From NCBI RefSeq assembly GCF_041103235.1, contig NZ_JBGCUN010000001.1, positions 1,240,001-1,304,000 on the forward strand: DNA of 64,000 nucleotides. Reading direction: 5' to 3'. Under the pieces are notes generated by a model. It was not told the DNA's origin. It saw only the letters and a list, made by a program, of their open reading frames with translations, and did no database searches. Every line of letters begins with the position of its first letter. The stretch's first letter is position 1. A program made the position numbers and the translations under genes. Positions 1 through 9,207 of this stretch are shown in pieces. The stretch is from Yoonia sp. R2331 (lineage in GTDB: Bacteria > Pseudomonadota > Alphaproteobacteria > Rhodobacterales > Rhodobacteraceae).

Positions 1-4
1 TAGC

Positions 5-30
5 AAAACGCCCGCGACGGACGCGGGCGG
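5..30 (-). terminator. Intrinsic terminator after tRNA-Pro
   Basis: On the minus strand an 8-bp perfect stem (CGCCCGCG pairing with CGCGGGCG, five-base loop) is followed by TTTT. It lies just downstream of the tRNA-Pro 3' end, so it most likely ends that transcript. Confidence 0.85.
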
Positions 31-36
31 TTTGAT

Positions 37-113
37 TGGTCGGGCTAGCAGGACTCGAACCTGCGACCTTCCGTCCCCCAGACGGACGCGCTACCAGGCT
101 GCGCTATAGCCCG
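37..113 (-). tRNA. tRNA-Pro (anticodon GGG)
   Basis: Reading the minus strand, a 7-bp acceptor stem (CGGGCTA with TAGCCCG), D arm, anticodon arm with loop CTGGGGG and a T arm containing GGTTCGAGTCC form a complete cloverleaf. The anticodon is GGG, which decodes CCC and CCT proline codons. A CCA tail is encoded (positions 39-37). The gene lies downstream of ihfA and the merR-type gene on the same strand and is followed by a terminator. Confidence 0.95.
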
Positions 114-161
114 ACTGAGCGCGTGTTTACCCGAAAATCGCGGCAGGGCAAGCCCGAAGTG

Positions 162-839
162 TCAGCTTTGCCGCATCCGGTCGCGCACATCCTGAAGCCG
201 TGCGACAAGCGGTGCGATCTGGGCAGCCTTGGCGCGCAAGCGGTCGTCGCTGGCGTCGCGGAGGGCTGCAAAAATGCGCGGTTCTGCGGGCGTTTTCGCC
301 TCGCGCGGGAGGGCCGGTTCAGGGGCCGTTGCTGCAGGGGCTGCGGGCGTATTGACCGGTTCTGCAGGGGCTGTGGGCGGCGGCATGGCGGTCAGCGGTG
401 TGACATTGTCGGCCACAGGCGTTGGGTCCGGTGCTGCCGCAGGTGCTGCGGTGACAGGGGCGGGGGCCGGTGGTTCAACATCTGCCGGAACGACGGGTGC
501 CGGTTCAGCCGCCGGGGCCTGTGCCGGTGGCGGCATCGCCGCCTTCACCTCTGGCGCAGATGCGGTGGGATCGGGTGACAGGGCCGCCACATGTTTGACG
601 CCCTGTTCGCGCAGCAGTTTCTGCGCGCCTTTGATCGTCATGCCCTGTTCGTGCAGCAGGATCTTGATGCCACCCAGAAGCTGCATATCCTCTGGCCGGT
701 AGTACCGGCGGCCACCTGCGCGTTTGACGGGTTTCACCTGTGCGAACTTGCTTTCCCAGAAACGCAGCACATGGGCGGGCGTATCCAGCCAGTCAGAGAC
801 TTCAGAGATGGTGCGGAAGGCGTCGCGGGCTTTGGCCAC
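162..839 (-). CDS. MerR-family transcriptional regulator
   Basis: 225 aa. The first ~75 residues form a MerR-type winged helix-turn-helix ([19 protein letters not shown], then [15 protein letters not shown]), which fits a DNA-binding regulator. The rest is a long Ala/Pro-rich, low-complexity linker and a short charged C-terminus, with no recognisable effector domain. It starts 15 nt after ihfA, so the two are probably co-transcribed, as is usual in Rhodobacteraceae. Ligand and targets are unknown. Confidence 0.85.
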   Translation of the reverse strand: MAKARDAFRTISEVSDWLDTPAHVLRFWESKFAQVKPVKRAGGRRYYRPEDMQLLGGIKILLHEQGMTIKGAQKLLREQGVKHVAALSPDPTASAPEVKAAMPPPAQAPAAEPAPVVPADVEPPAPAPVTAAPAAAPDPTPVADNVTPLTAMPPPTAPAEPVNTPAAPAATAPEPALPREAKTPAEPRIFAALRDASDDRLRAKAAQIAPLVARLQDVRDRMRQS

Positions 840-854
840 GGGCGGCTCCTGTCG

Positions 855-1157
855 TTATTTCTTGTTGCCTGCCGCAACCCGATCTTTCATCAGGTGGCTT
901 GGACGGAAGGTCAGAACGCGGCGGGGGTGGATCGGCACCTCTTCCCCGGTCTTGGGGTTGCGGCCCACGCGGGCGGCTTTTTCACGGACCGAGAAGGTGC
1001 CGAAGGACGAGATTTTGACCTGCTCGCCACGCACCAGCGCATCAGAGACATGGGTCAGCACACGTTCAACAAGATCAGCGCTTTCGTTGCGCGACAGGCC
1101 CACCTGGCTGTGGACGGCATCTGCGAGATCCATACGTGTCAAAGTCTTATCGGCCAT
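855..1157 (-). CDS. ihfA: Integration host factor subunit alpha
   Basis: 100 aa, the usual length. It has the HU/IHF fold, including the conserved [20 protein letters not shown] arm region. The protein would pair with IHF-beta to bend DNA at specific sites in promoters and recombination. ATG start with GGGGGAAA a few bases upstream. It sits after fabH and before the MerR regulator on the same strand, a conserved alphaproteobacterial order. Confidence 0.95.
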   Translation of the reverse strand: MADKTLTRMDLADAVHSQVGLSRNESADLVERVLTHVSDALVRGEQVKISSFGTFSVREKAARVGRNPKTGEEVPIHPRRVLTFRPSHLMKDRVAAGNKK

Positions 1158-1257
1158 AATTTCCCCCTGCGGTTTCGAAAGACCTTAGGCGGAGGGGATT
1201 TTCAGAGTCAATAACAAGGGCTTGGATGGCGGCGTTAAAGGTGGGCTTTTGCTCAAT

Positions 1258-2229
1258 TTACCAGCGCAGAACCACGGCACCCCAAGCCAGACCGCCGCCG
1301 ATCGCCTCTGTCACGATCAAATCACCGGGTTTGATCTGGCCGTTGGCCTTGCCCACGGACAGGGCCAAGGGGATGGATGCGGCAGAGGTATTGCCGTGAT
1401 CCTGCACGGTGACAACGACGCGATCCATGCCGACGCCCAGCTTTTTGGCGGTGGATTGGATGATGCGGATATTGGCCTGATGCGGAACGACCCAGTCGAC
1501 GTCATCCGCACCCAGGCCTACTTTATCAAGGGCGGTGTGTGCGGTTTGTGCAAGCTTTTCAACGGCGTGGCGGAACACCTCTTTGCCTTCCATGCGGAGG
1601 ACACCGGTGTTTTGAGTGGCAACGCCGCCGTCCACATAGAGCAGGTCGCGGAAGCGTCCGTCCGAATTGAGGTCGGTTGACAGCACGCCGCGGTCGGCGG
1701 CGGTGCCATCACCGGTTTCCGCCGCGAGTACCAGCGCGCCAGCGCCGTCGCCAAAGAGCACGCAGGTGGACCGGTCTGTCCAGTCCATGATGCGGCTGAA
1801 GGTTTCGGCGCCAATGACCAGCACGCGGTCGGCCTGACCGGAGGCGATCAGCGCATTGGCGTTGGTCAGCGCAAAGACAAAGCCCGCGCAAACGGCTTGC
1901 ACATCAAAGGCAAACCCTTTGGTGTTGCCGATATTGGCCTGCACCATCGTGGCCGCAGAGGGAAAGGTCATATCGGCGGTGGAGGTCGCCAACACGATGG
2001 CGTCGATGTCTGCGCCGTCAATGCCAGCGTCGGCAAGGGCCGCTTTGGCGGCGTGGGTGGCCAGGTCTGAGGTGGTTTCGCCTTCGGCTGCGAAGTGACG
2101 GCGTTCTATGCCGGAACGGCTGATGATCCATTCATTGGACGTGTCGAGCGATTTTTCAAACTCGGCATTTGGCACCACGCGTTCGGGCAGGTAGTGCCCG
2201 ACACCTTTGACCACAGCGCGTCTTGTCAT
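1258..2229 (-). CDS. fabH: Beta-ketoacyl-ACP synthase III
   Basis: 323 aa, full length. The enzyme condenses acetyl-CoA with malonyl-ACP to start fatty-acid synthesis. The catalytic triad is visible: Cys114 in VQAVCAGF, His250 in VPHQANIR and Asn280 in DHGNTSAA. Its ATG overlaps the plsX stop (ATGA, 2226-2229), so it is translationally coupled to plsX. Confidence 0.97.
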   Translation of the reverse strand: MTRRAVVKGVGHYLPERVVPNAEFEKSLDTSNEWIISRSGIERRHFAAEGETTSDLATHAAKAALADAGIDGADIDAIVLATSTADMTFPSAATMVQANIGNTKGFAFDVQAVCAGFVFALTNANALIASGQADRVLVIGAETFSRIMDWTDRSTCVLFGDGAGALVLAAETGDGTAADRGVLSTDLNSDGRFRDLLYVDGGVATQNTGVLRMEGKEVFRHAVEKLAQTAHTALDKVGLGADDVDWVVPHQANIRIIQSTAKKLGVGMDRVVVTVQDHGNTSAASIPLALSVGKANGQIKPGDLIVTEAIGGGLAWGAVVLRW

Positions 2230-3344
2230 TTGCCTGTATCCTTTGCGGTGTCTTGTGCACCTGTTTGGATCGTATCTTGGGCGAGGGCGGCGGCTGTGGC
2301 AACCCGTGCGGCCAGTTTGTCCGAAAAGCCCGATTGTGCGAGGCGGTAGCCAAGGGCAAGTGCGGCGGCAACGCCAGTGGCATCCGCAGAGCCGTGGCTT
2401 TTGATCACGGTCTTGTTGAGGCCCAGGAACACGCCGCCGTTCACACGGCGCGGGTCGATCCGTTTGCGCAGCCAGTTCAGCGAGCCACGGGCCATCAGCG
2501 CCCCCAGCATCGACAGGGGGTTACGCTTGAACGCGGAGCGCAGCGATTCAGAGATCAGGTTGGCGGTGCCTTCGCCGGTTTTCAGCGCCACGTTGCCGGT
2601 GAACCCATCGGTGACGATGACGTCTACACGCTCGGACGGGAGATCGCCGCCTTCGACAAAGCCGATATATTCAAATTCGCCCTTGGGCGCGGCAGAGCCG
2701 ATCATTTCATGTGCGACTTTGAGTTCGGCGCGGCCTTTATGTTCTTCGACGCCCACGTTCAGCAGGCCGATGCGCGGGCGGGCCAGATCAAAGGCGTTGC
2801 GGGCATAGGATGCGCCCATCAGCGCATAGGTCAAAAGGTCGTCCTGATCGGCGCGGATGTCGGCACCCGCGTCAAGCATGACGTTGTAGCCTTGGGCATT
2901 ACGGCTGGGCCAGAGACAGGCGATGGCGGGGCGGTTCACGCCTTCGGCCTTGCGCAGGCGCAGCATCGACATCGCCATCAGCGCGCCGGTGTTGCCGCAA
3001 GAGATCACCACGCCCGCTTCGCCATTGCGCACCGCCTCGATCGCGGACCACATGGAGGTCTGCTTGCCCGAGCGCAGCGCCTGGCTTGGCTTGTCGGTCA
3101 TTTTGACCACATCGGTGGTGTTGCGGATCGTCACCCGGTCCGCGATCCGGTGTTTGGTGACGTGCTTTTGCAGCTTGGTTTCGGACCCGTGCAAAATCGC
3201 CTGTGCGCGCGGGTTCTTGGACAGAAAACGCGCAAGGCCCGCAACCACCGTTGCAGGCCCGGAATCGCCACCCATGGCGTCAACAGAGAGGACGTGGGCA
3301 GCTGACGCAGGCGTCGGATTGTGGTCCGTCTGGCCGTTGGTCAT
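2226..3344 (-). CDS. plsX: Phosphate acyltransferase PlsX
   Basis: 372 aa. PlsX makes acyl-phosphate from acyl-ACP for phospholipid synthesis. The N-terminal VDAMGGD motif, the ISCGNTGALMA segment and the DGFTGNVALK segment are family hallmarks. It lies between rpmF and fabH, the conserved bacterial arrangement. Confidence 0.96.
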   Translation of the reverse strand: MTNGQTDHNPTPASAAHVLSVDAMGGDSGPATVVAGLARFLSKNPRAQAILHGSETKLQKHVTKHRIADRVTIRNTTDVVKMTDKPSQALRSGKQTSMWSAIEAVRNGEAGVVISCGNTGALMAMSMLRLRKAEGVNRPAIACLWPSRNAQGYNVMLDAGADIRADQDDLLTYALMGASYARNAFDLARPRIGLLNVGVEEHKGRAELKVAHEMIGSAAPKGEFEYIGFVEGGDLPSERVDVIVTDGFTGNVALKTGEGTANLISESLRSAFKRNPLSMLGALMARGSLNWLRKRIDPRRVNGGVFLGLNKTVIKSHGSADATGVAAALALGYRLAQSGFSDKLAARVATAAALAQDTIQTGAQDTAKDTGK

Positions 3345-3366
3345 GGGATGCTGCCTGTCTCAGCCC

Positions 3367-3573
3367 TTAGGCTGCGTCGTCGTCCAGATCAATCTCGTTT
3401 GCCTGTGCCACAACTTCGCGCGTGGCGTAGTGACCGCAAGAGGGGCAAACGTGGTGCGGGCGCTTCAGCTCGCCACAGTTGTCGCATTCGTTGGGGTTTG
3501 CAGCCACCAATGCATCATGCGCGCGGCGATTGTTGCGGCGTGACTTGGAGACTTTATTCTGCTGGACGGCCAT
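3367..3573 (-). CDS. rpmF: 50S ribosomal protein L32
   Basis: 68 aa. It begins [19 protein letters not shown], the canonical L32 N-terminus; an in-frame ATG 15 codons upstream is not used by the family. Two CxxC pairs (CDNC and CPSC) could form a zinc knuckle. It is followed 22 nt later by plsX. The 150-nt gap before it (3574-3723) shows no further gene. Confidence 0.96.
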   Translation of the reverse strand: MAVQQNKVSKSRRNNRRAHDALVAANPNECDNCGELKRPHHVCPSCGHYATREVVAQANEIDLDDDAA

Positions 3574-3723
3574 ATCGCCACCTATCGTCTGGGGGGCCAT
3601 AGCGGCCCGGATTTTCAAGAACTCTGCGGGGTCTTATGCCACTGGGGCGGCCCTGTCGAGTGGGGGTGTTAGAAGTTGGCGGAACATACTGCGATTCCTT
3701 TTCAGCGCAACCCTTTTTCGGGG

Positions 3724-4356
3724 CTATTTTTCACCCTCTTCGCCGGCGTCATTCGGGGCGTCATCCGCAAGGCTGTCACGCAGGGCGGCAAGGCCCGCAA
3801 AAGGCTTGGCATCATCGTCCGACATCGCGGTGGATCCCGGTTCGGTGAACTGCGCCTGACCAAGGTTGGCACCTTCGGCGCGGGGGAAATCGGGCAGGGC
3901 GAGCGAGAGCGCCTCGATCATCACCGCGGCGACATCCACGGTTGCGGGCAAAGGTTCGACCGTGTCGTCTTCGGGCATTTCGACCTCTGCTGCGTCGGGT
4001 TCCACCAGATCGGCGGCATAGGTCCGGGTCACGGGGGTATCAATGCGGGTGTTCACCGCATCAAGTGTCACAACACAATCTTGTGTCACGGTGGCGCCCA
4101 GTTGCGCGGTCAGGGTCCAGTCGGTGTCACCCAGCGGGGCAATTTCACCGGCAAAACGCAGTTTGCGCAGGCCACGCAGGTCAAGATGTGCCGCAATTGC
4201 GCGCATTTCATCACCCGAAGGCACCAGCGCAAAGGTCGTTGCGCGGCGGTTTGTGAGGTCTGCGAGGCGCAGGATCGTGCTGGGCAAGGTCACCAAGGGA
4301 ATGGTTCCATTCTTGAATTGGGGCACTGCGATGTTGTAGGGGGGATAAAAGGCCAT
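3724..4356 (-). CDS. DUF177 (YceD) protein
   Basis: About 210 aa from the proposed ATG at 4356; the open frame continues 39 codons further upstream but that part lacks family character. Family members lie next to rpmF and are linked to ribosome or large-subunit RNA metabolism. Seen here: the LRKLRFAGEI region, then VTQDCVVTLD with a single Cys, and an acidic C-terminus. It diverges from bamE with only 28 nt between the starts, so the two share a promoter region. Confidence 0.85.
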   Translation of the reverse strand: MAFYPPYNIAVPQFKNGTIPLVTLPSTILRLADLTNRRATTFALVPSGDEMRAIAAHLDLRGLRKLRFAGEIAPLGDTDWTLTAQLGATVTQDCVVTLDAVNTRIDTPVTRTYAADLVEPDAAEVEMPEDDTVEPLPATVDVAAVMIEALSLALPDFPRAEGANLGQAQFTEPGSTAMSDDDAKPFAGLAALRDSLADDAPNDAGEEGEK

Positions 4357-4384
4357 ATCGGCCGAGGCAAGAGGGCAGACCGGA

Positions 4385-4849
4385 ATGAAACTTGGCTTGA
4401 GTGCGCGGATGCGGTCTGTGATGGCGTTGGGTGTGCTGATCCTGGCGGTGGCTTGCAACCCGGTCATCCGCAATCACGGCTTTATCCCGTTTCAGGAAGA
4501 TCTGGACCGGATCGTGATCGGACAGGACAGCCGCGAGGCTGTGGCGCAACTGGTGGGACCGCCCAGTGCGGGTGGTGTGCCGGCGGGCGGTGACTATTAC
4601 TATGTCGCCAGCAAATTCCGCCATTACGGTGCCGTAGCCCCCGTTGAGATTTCGCGCGAGGTGCTGGCCATTCGTTTTGATAGCGCCGGAGTGGTCCGCA
4701 ATATCGAGCGGTTCGGGCTGGAAGATGGGCGCGTGATCGTGCTGTCGCGGCGCGTCACCGACGATAACATTGCCGATACCACGTTCATCCGGCAGCTTTT
4801 GGGCAACATCGGGCGTGTGAACGCCGCTGACTTCATCGGTGAAAACTAG
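4385..4849 (+). CDS. bamE: Outer-membrane assembly lipoprotein BamE (SmpA/OmlA)
   Basis: 154 aa. A lipoprotein signal ends in the lipobox LAVAC, so the mature protein should be lipid-anchored. The following domain (GQDSREAVAQLVGPPS, then a YYYV strand) matches the SmpA/OmlA fold of BamE, a Bam complex subunit that inserts beta-barrel proteins into the outer membrane. Divergent from the DUF177 gene. Confidence 0.9.
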   Translation: MKLGLSARMRSVMALGVLILAVACNPVIRNHGFIPFQEDLDRIVIGQDSREAVAQLVGPPSAGGVPAGGDYYYVASKFRHYGAVAPVEISREVLAIRFDSAGVVRNIERFGLEDGRVIVLSRRVTDDNIADTTFIRQLLGNIGRVNAADFIGEN

Positions 4850-4851
4850 GT

Positions 4852-4877
4852 GCACCCGGCCCAAGGGGCCGGTGTGC
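4852..4877. terminator. Hairpin between convergent bamE and msrB
   Basis: A 7-bp core CCGGCCC/GGGCCGG extended by GCAC/GTGC around a one-base bulge lies 3 nt after the bamE stop and 9 nt before the msrB stop. The position suits a bidirectional terminator. The T-run is weak in either direction. Confidence 0.5.
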
Positions 4878-4885
4878 TGGGTTGC

Positions 4886-5293
4886 TTAGTCGGTGTTGTC
4901 GGGTTCAAACGACAGCGCCGCGCCATTGATGCAATAGCGCAGGCCGGTGGGTTGTGGCCCGTCGGGAAAGACATGGCCCAGATGTCCGTCACAGCGGTTA
5001 CAATGCACCTCTGTGCGGCGCATGAAAAAGCTGCGATCCTCTTTTTCGCCAACCATTTCAGCATCAAGGGGCGCGTAGAACGACGGCCAACCGGTGCCGC
5101 TTTCGAATTTTGTGTCTTGCGCAAAAAGCGGCGTCCCACAGCCCGCGCAGGCAAATGTGCCGGGGTCTTTGGGAAAGTTGTCATGGGTGCCGGCGCGTTC
5201 GGTGCCATGTTTGCGCAGCACCTTATAGGCCATGTCCGAAAGGTCCGCGCGCCATTCGGCATCTGTTTTGGTCACTTTTTCAACCACTGTCAT
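4886..5293 (-). CDS. msrB: Peptide-methionine (R)-S-oxide reductase
   Basis: 135 aa. MsrB repairs the R-epimer of methionine sulfoxide using thioredoxin. The zinc site is visible as two CxxC pairs (CAGC and CNRC) and the catalytic Cys in the C-terminal RYCINGAAL motif. GTGWPSF is the family signature. No signal peptide, so cytoplasmic. Confidence 0.96.
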   Translation of the reverse strand: MTVVEKVTKTDAEWRADLSDMAYKVLRKHGTERAGTHDNFPKDPGTFACAGCGTPLFAQDTKFESGTGWPSFYAPLDAEMVGEKEDRSFFMRRTEVHCNRCDGHLGHVFPDGPQPTGLRYCINGAALSFEPDNTD

Positions 5294-5356
5294 ATTCCTT
5301 TTTCAGCCCGTGGCCTTAATCTAGTCAGCGCGGATCAACCCGCAAGGTGAGTTGCT

Positions 5357-6067
5357 ATGACGATTGCGTTTCGCATGGGCCGATATGGGGTCCGCCAGGC
5401 TGGAAGTGACGCGGATATCGTGGCCTGCCAGCAATTGCGCTATCGGTGCTTCTTTGGTTGCGAAGGGCTGGATGCGGAAAGCTATGATCAGACATGCGAT
5501 CATCTGATGATCGCCGATGGCGGGCGGTTGGTGGCGACCTGCCGCATCCGGGTGGTTGAAGGGGGTGATTTGGCCCAGACCTATGGCGGGGCGCGCTATG
5601 ATCTGCGCCGTTTGGCCGATTTTGGCGCGCCGATGCTGGAGCTGGGGCGGTTCTGTATCGCGCCGGGCGCGCAAGACGGCGATGTGCTGCGGCTTTTGTG
5701 GGGTGTGCTGACACAGGTGGTGGATGCGCGGCGGATTGGCCTGATCTTTGGCTGTGCGAGCTTTGAAGGGGTCGATCCGGGGCCTTACAGGGCGGTGTTT
5801 CAGCGGCTGGCAGACCGGCATCTGGCCCCGCCAGAGATCGCGCCGGGGATCAGGGCGCGCGAGGTTGTGCGGCTGGATGCGGTCACTGGCGGTCCTGATC
5901 GGGAGCCGATGCCGCCCCTGTTGCGCAGTTATCTGGGCATGGGCGGATGGGTCAGCGATCACGCGGTGATCGACCGGGAGATGCAGACGCTGCATGTGTT
6001 CACCGGGCTTGAGATGGCCAAAGTGCCTGCGCGGCGGGCGGCGGCGCTGCGTGCGATGTTGGCATAG
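5357..6067 (+). CDS. olsB: Ornithine N-acyltransferase, OlsB-like GNAT
   Basis: 236 aa. The hemolysin-like acyltransferase fold matches OlsB, which moves a 3-hydroxyacyl chain from ACP to ornithine in ornithine-lipid synthesis; these lipids are common in Rhodobacteraceae. Support is the N-terminal acyl-ACP synthase-like region with LRYRCF, the ELGRFCIAP core strand and the conserved length. ATG preceded by AAGGTGAG. An OlsA partner is not adjacent. A related N-acyl amino-acid synthase remains possible. Confidence 0.7.
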   Translation: MTIAFRMGRYGVRQAGSDADIVACQQLRYRCFFGCEGLDAESYDQTCDHLMIADGGRLVATCRIRVVEGGDLAQTYGGARYDLRRLADFGAPMLELGRFCIAPGAQDGDVLRLLWGVLTQVVDARRIGLIFGCASFEGVDPGPYRAVFQRLADRHLAPPEIAPGIRAREVVRLDAVTGGPDREPMPPLLRSYLGMGGWVSDHAVIDREMQTLHVFTGLEMAKVPARRAAALRAMLA

Positions 6068-6068
6068 G

Positions 6069-6087
6069 AATTTTTCGACGAAAAATT
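6069..6087. repeat. AT-armed palindrome directly after the olsB stop
   Basis: AATTTTTCG-A-CGAAAAATT, a perfect 9+1+9 palindrome that starts 2 nt after the olsB stop codon. Near-copies lie directly after the stops of pdxA (17910-17930) and holC (26450-26468). Each may act as a weak terminator or 3'-end stabiliser. Confidence 0.6.
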
Positions 6088-6167
6088 GGGCCTGCAGCAC
6101 GGGGATTATTTTAGCCAGAAGACGTGAAGGACTTGCGCTGATCTTGCGCGCGTTCTAGCTGGGCGGC

Positions 6168-7985
6168 ATGGCCCGTACTCCGCTTTTGCAATTGTCCGAC
6201 ATCGCCCTGACCTTTGGCGGCGATCCCGTGTTTGAAGACCTGTCATTGGTTGTGCAGCCGGGCGACCGGGTGGCGCTGGTGGGGCGCAACGGGTCAGGCA
6301 AGTCGACCTTGATGAAGGTGATGGCCGGGTTGGTAGAGGCCGACACCGGAAGTGTTGTGGCAGCCCCCGGTGTGACGGTGGGCTACATGGAGCAAGACCC
6401 TGATATGGCAGGGTTTGCGACCTTGGGCGATTATGCGGTCAGCGGCATGGAAGAAGCCGACGCCTACAAGGTCGAAATGGTGGCAGAGGGCCTGAAATTT
6501 GACCCCGCAGGCGATGTGGCCACCGCATCGGGTGGCGAGCGGCGGCGCGCCGCACTGGCCAAGTTGATGGCGGAAGCGCCGGGGTTAATGTTGCTGGACG
6601 AGCCGACCAATCATCTGGACATCGAAGCGGTGCAATGGCTGGAGGCGGAGCTGGCGCAGACGCGGGCTGGTTTCGTGCTGATCAGTCACGACCGCGCGTT
6701 TCTGTCCGCACTGACCCGCGCGACACTGTGGATTGATCGCGGGCAGGTGCGGCGGGCAGAAGAAGGCTTTGACCGGTTTGAGGCCTGGCGCGACAAGCTG
6801 TGGGATGAAGAGGATCAGCAGCGCCACAAGCTGAACCGCAAGATCAAGGCCGAGGCGCGTTGGGCAGTTGAGGGTATCTCGGCCCGGCGCAAGCGCAACA
6901 TGGGGCGGGTGCGGGCGTTGCAGGATTTGCGCGCCGAGCGCGCCGCGCAGATCAAGCGGCAGGGCAATGCGGCGTTGACGTTTGAGGCAGGCCAGCAATC
7001 GGGTCGCAAGGTGATCGAGGCCAAGGGGCTGGCGAAATCCTTTGACGGTAAATCCATCGTGACGGGCTTTGATCTGACGGTGCAGCGCGGTGACCGGGTC
7101 GCCTTTGTCGGACCCAATGGCGTTGGAAAAACCACGTTGATCAAGATGTTGCTGGGCGACGTTCAACCGGATGCGGGCACGGTCAAGCACGGCACCAATC
7201 TGGATGTGGTGGTTTTCGATCAGGCGCGCGCGCAGTTGGATCCTGAGGCGACGCTCTGGGATTCGCTGGTCAATGATCCGGCCCTTGGGGGGGCTGGCAA
7301 GTCCGATCAGGTGATGGTGCAGGGCAAGCCGCGCCATGTGGTTAGCTATCTCAAGGATTTTCTGTTTGATGACGCGCAGGCCCGCGCGCAGGTGAAATCG
7401 CTTTCTGGTGGCGAAAAGGCGCGGCTGTTGCTGGCGCGGTTGATGGCGCAAAGCGCCAATCTGATCGTGTTGGACGAGCCGACCAACGATCTGGATATCG
7501 AAACGCTGGATTTGTTGCAGGACATTCTGGGCGATTACGACGGCACGGTGCTGCTGGTCAGCCACGACCGCGATTTTCTGGACCGGGTCGCCACGACCAC
7601 GGTCGCGATGGAGGGACGCGGGCAAGCGGTGGTTTATGCGGGCGGATGGAGCGACTATCGCAGCCAGCGCGGCGGCGATTTTGCAGAGGCCAAGGTGGCG
7701 ACCAAGCCCTTGGCCAAGAAGGAAAAGCAGGTTGAGGTGGCCGCGCCCAAGGCAAAGATGTCGTTCACCGAAAAGCACCGATTGGCGGAGTTGCCGGATG
7801 TGATCGACCGGCTGACCGCCGAAATTGGCAAGCTGGAGGTCTTGTTGGCTGATCCAAAGCTGTTCGCAGAGGCCCCTGTGAAATTCCAGAAGGCGACAGA
7901 GGCATTGGTGGAACGGCAAGCGGCGCTTGCCGCGGCGGAAGACGAGTGGCTGGAGCTGGAAGACAAAGCGGCAGGCGAAGGCTGA
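6168..7985 (+). CDS. ABC-F family ATPase, Uup-like
   Basis: 605 aa with two ABC ATPase domains and no membrane segments, the ABC-F layout of ribosome- or DNA-associated ATPases. Walker A motifs are GRNGSGKST (~36-44) and GPNGVGKTT (~315-323); signatures are ASGGERRRAA and LSGGEKARLL; both Walker B sites end in DEPTN. A C-terminal charged helical region (~540-600) resembles the Uup coiled coil. Linker region between the domains is Arg/Lys-rich. A second ABC-F lies at 28918-30765. Confidence 0.9.
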   Translation: MARTPLLQLSDIALTFGGDPVFEDLSLVVQPGDRVALVGRNGSGKSTLMKVMAGLVEADTGSVVAAPGVTVGYMEQDPDMAGFATLGDYAVSGMEEADAYKVEMVAEGLKFDPAGDVATASGGERRRAALAKLMAEAPGLMLLDEPTNHLDIEAVQWLEAELAQTRAGFVLISHDRAFLSALTRATLWIDRGQVRRAEEGFDRFEAWRDKLWDEEDQQRHKLNRKIKAEARWAVEGISARRKRNMGRVRALQDLRAERAAQIKRQGNAALTFEAGQQSGRKVIEAKGLAKSFDGKSIVTGFDLTVQRGDRVAFVGPNGVGKTTLIKMLLGDVQPDAGTVKHGTNLDVVVFDQARAQLDPEATLWDSLVNDPALGGAGKSDQVMVQGKPRHVVSYLKDFLFDDAQARAQVKSLSGGEKARLLLARLMAQSANLIVLDEPTNDLDIETLDLLQDILGDYDGTVLLVSHDRDFLDRVATTTVAMEGRGQAVVYAGGWSDYRSQRGGDFAEAKVATKPLAKKEKQVEVAAPKAKMSFTEKHRLAELPDVIDRLTAEIGKLEVLLADPKLFAEAPVKFQKATEALVERQAALAAAEDEWLELEDKAAGEG

Positions 7986-7988
7986 GGG

Positions 7989-8459
7989 TCAGCGCGTCGA
8001 CTGACAGAGCAGCAGCATTGGATAGCCTTCGCCCCAGAAGTCGATAAATTCTTCAACCGGTTCAAACCCTTGACGGCGGTAGAACGCCCGCGTTAGCGCG
8101 TAGGCCGCATTGTCGCGTGAGGGGCCGAGGGTTTTGACGGTCAGGAATGCGGCACCACGGTCGCGCGCAAAGGTCTGGGCTTCCCCCACCATCGCATGGC
8201 CTAGGCCTTTGCCGTGGGCCGCAGGCGCGACAGCCATCAGGTGGATATCAACCGCGGCGGCGGATGTTTGTGTTAGGGCCATGATGCCTTGATCACTGCC
8301 ATCGAGCGATGCAGCAAAGGCCGGGCGGTCCTGCACGTCTTCAAGGTAGTCCTGATAAATGTCACGGGGACCGAACCAGTCGGGCAGGGTAGCAAGGATG
8401 CTGTCGCAAAGCGCTCGCGCAACGCCGGGGTCAGAAAGCGGTCTGACGACGAAGGACAT
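7989..8459 (-). CDS. GNAT-family N-acetyltransferase
   Basis: 156 aa. The acetyl-CoA loop is seen in VAPAAHGKGLGHAMVGEAQ (~97-115), typical of GNAT enzymes. Substrate unknown. It starts 3 nt after the SDR gene stop, so the two are co-transcribed on the minus strand, and its 3' end abuts the ABC-F gene convergently. Confidence 0.85.
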   Translation of the reverse strand: MSFVVRPLSDPGVARALCDSILATLPDWFGPRDIYQDYLEDVQDRPAFAASLDGSDQGIMALTQTSAAAVDIHLMAVAPAAHGKGLGHAMVGEAQTFARDRGAAFLTVKTLGPSRDNAAYALTRAFYRRQGFEPVEEFIDFWGEGYPMLLLCQSTR

Positions 8460-8462
8460 CGC

Positions 8463-9191
8463 CTATGGCATCCGCAGCGCACCATCGAGGCGGATGGTGG
8501 TGCCGTTGAGGTAGTCGTTTTCGATGATGTGGCGCACGAGGGCGGCAAATTCGGATGGGTCGCCAAGGCGGGGCGGATAGATCACGTCAGCGGCGAGGCC
8601 ATCCATGACCTCTTGCCCCAGACCTTCGAGCATCGGGGTACGGAAGATGCCCGGCGCGATGGCCAGCACGCGGATGCCGCCCCGCGCCAGATCGCGGGCC
8701 ATTGGCAGGGACAGGCCCGCGATGCCGGATTTCGAGGCGGCATAGGCGGCCTGACCCTTTTGCCCGTCAAAGGCTGCGACCGAGGCAGTGTTGACCAGCA
8801 CACCACCTTGATCCATGCGCGCGGCAGCGAGACGGCAGATGTTGAAGGTGCCAGAGAGATTAATCTTGAGCGTGCGGTCAAAGCTGGATTGCGCGTGCGG
8901 GCCATCACGGCCGAGGGTCTTTTCGGTGGTGGCTATGCCTGCACAATTGACGGCTGCATTCAGCCCGCCCATGGCATCAATTGCGTTGTTCAAGCCTTTG
9001 GCAACGCTGGTTTCGTCGGTAACGTCCACCGCGGCAAAGAAAGCGCCGATCTGGGCGGCATAATCGGCGCCACGGGCGGCCAGATCAAAGATCGTGACCT
9101 GTGCGCCGGCGTCGATCAGTGCCTTGGCGGTGGCAGCCCCAAGGCCGGAGGCGCCGCCGGTGACGATGGCGCGGGTCGTTGTGATGTCCAT
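8463..9191 (-). CDS. Short-chain dehydrogenase (3-hydroxyacyl-CoA dehydrogenase type II-like)
   Basis: 242 aa. Rossmann motif TGGASGLGAATA near the N-terminus, NCAG strand, catalytic Ser in NTASVAAF and the YAASK catalytic Tyr/Lys pair. The sequence between (DGQKGQAAYAASK) resembles HSD17B10-type 3-hydroxy-2-methylacyl-CoA dehydrogenases used in isoleucine and fatty-acid breakdown. Exact substrate is an inference. It lies between mazG and a GNAT gene, all on the minus strand. Confidence 0.85.
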   Translation of the reverse strand: MDITTTRAIVTGGASGLGAATAKALIDAGAQVTIFDLAARGADYAAQIGAFFAAVDVTDETSVAKGLNNAIDAMGGLNAAVNCAGIATTEKTLGRDGPHAQSSFDRTLKINLSGTFNICRLAAARMDQGGVLVNTASVAAFDGQKGQAAYAASKSGIAGLSLPMARDLARGGIRVLAIAPGIFRTPMLEGLGQEVMDGLAADVIYPPRLGDPSEFAALVRHIIENDYLNGTTIRLDGALRMP

Positions 9192-9207
9192 GTGCTGATC
9201 CCCTGCG

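Noticed and set aside
2223-3305. Long plus-strand frame opposite plsX
   Set aside because: plsX on the minus strand has strong family motifs; the opposite frame is a codon-bias shadow.
6585-7919. 444-codon minus-strand frame inside the ABC-F gene
   Set aside because: Shadow of a clear ABC-F coding sequence with intact Walker motifs.
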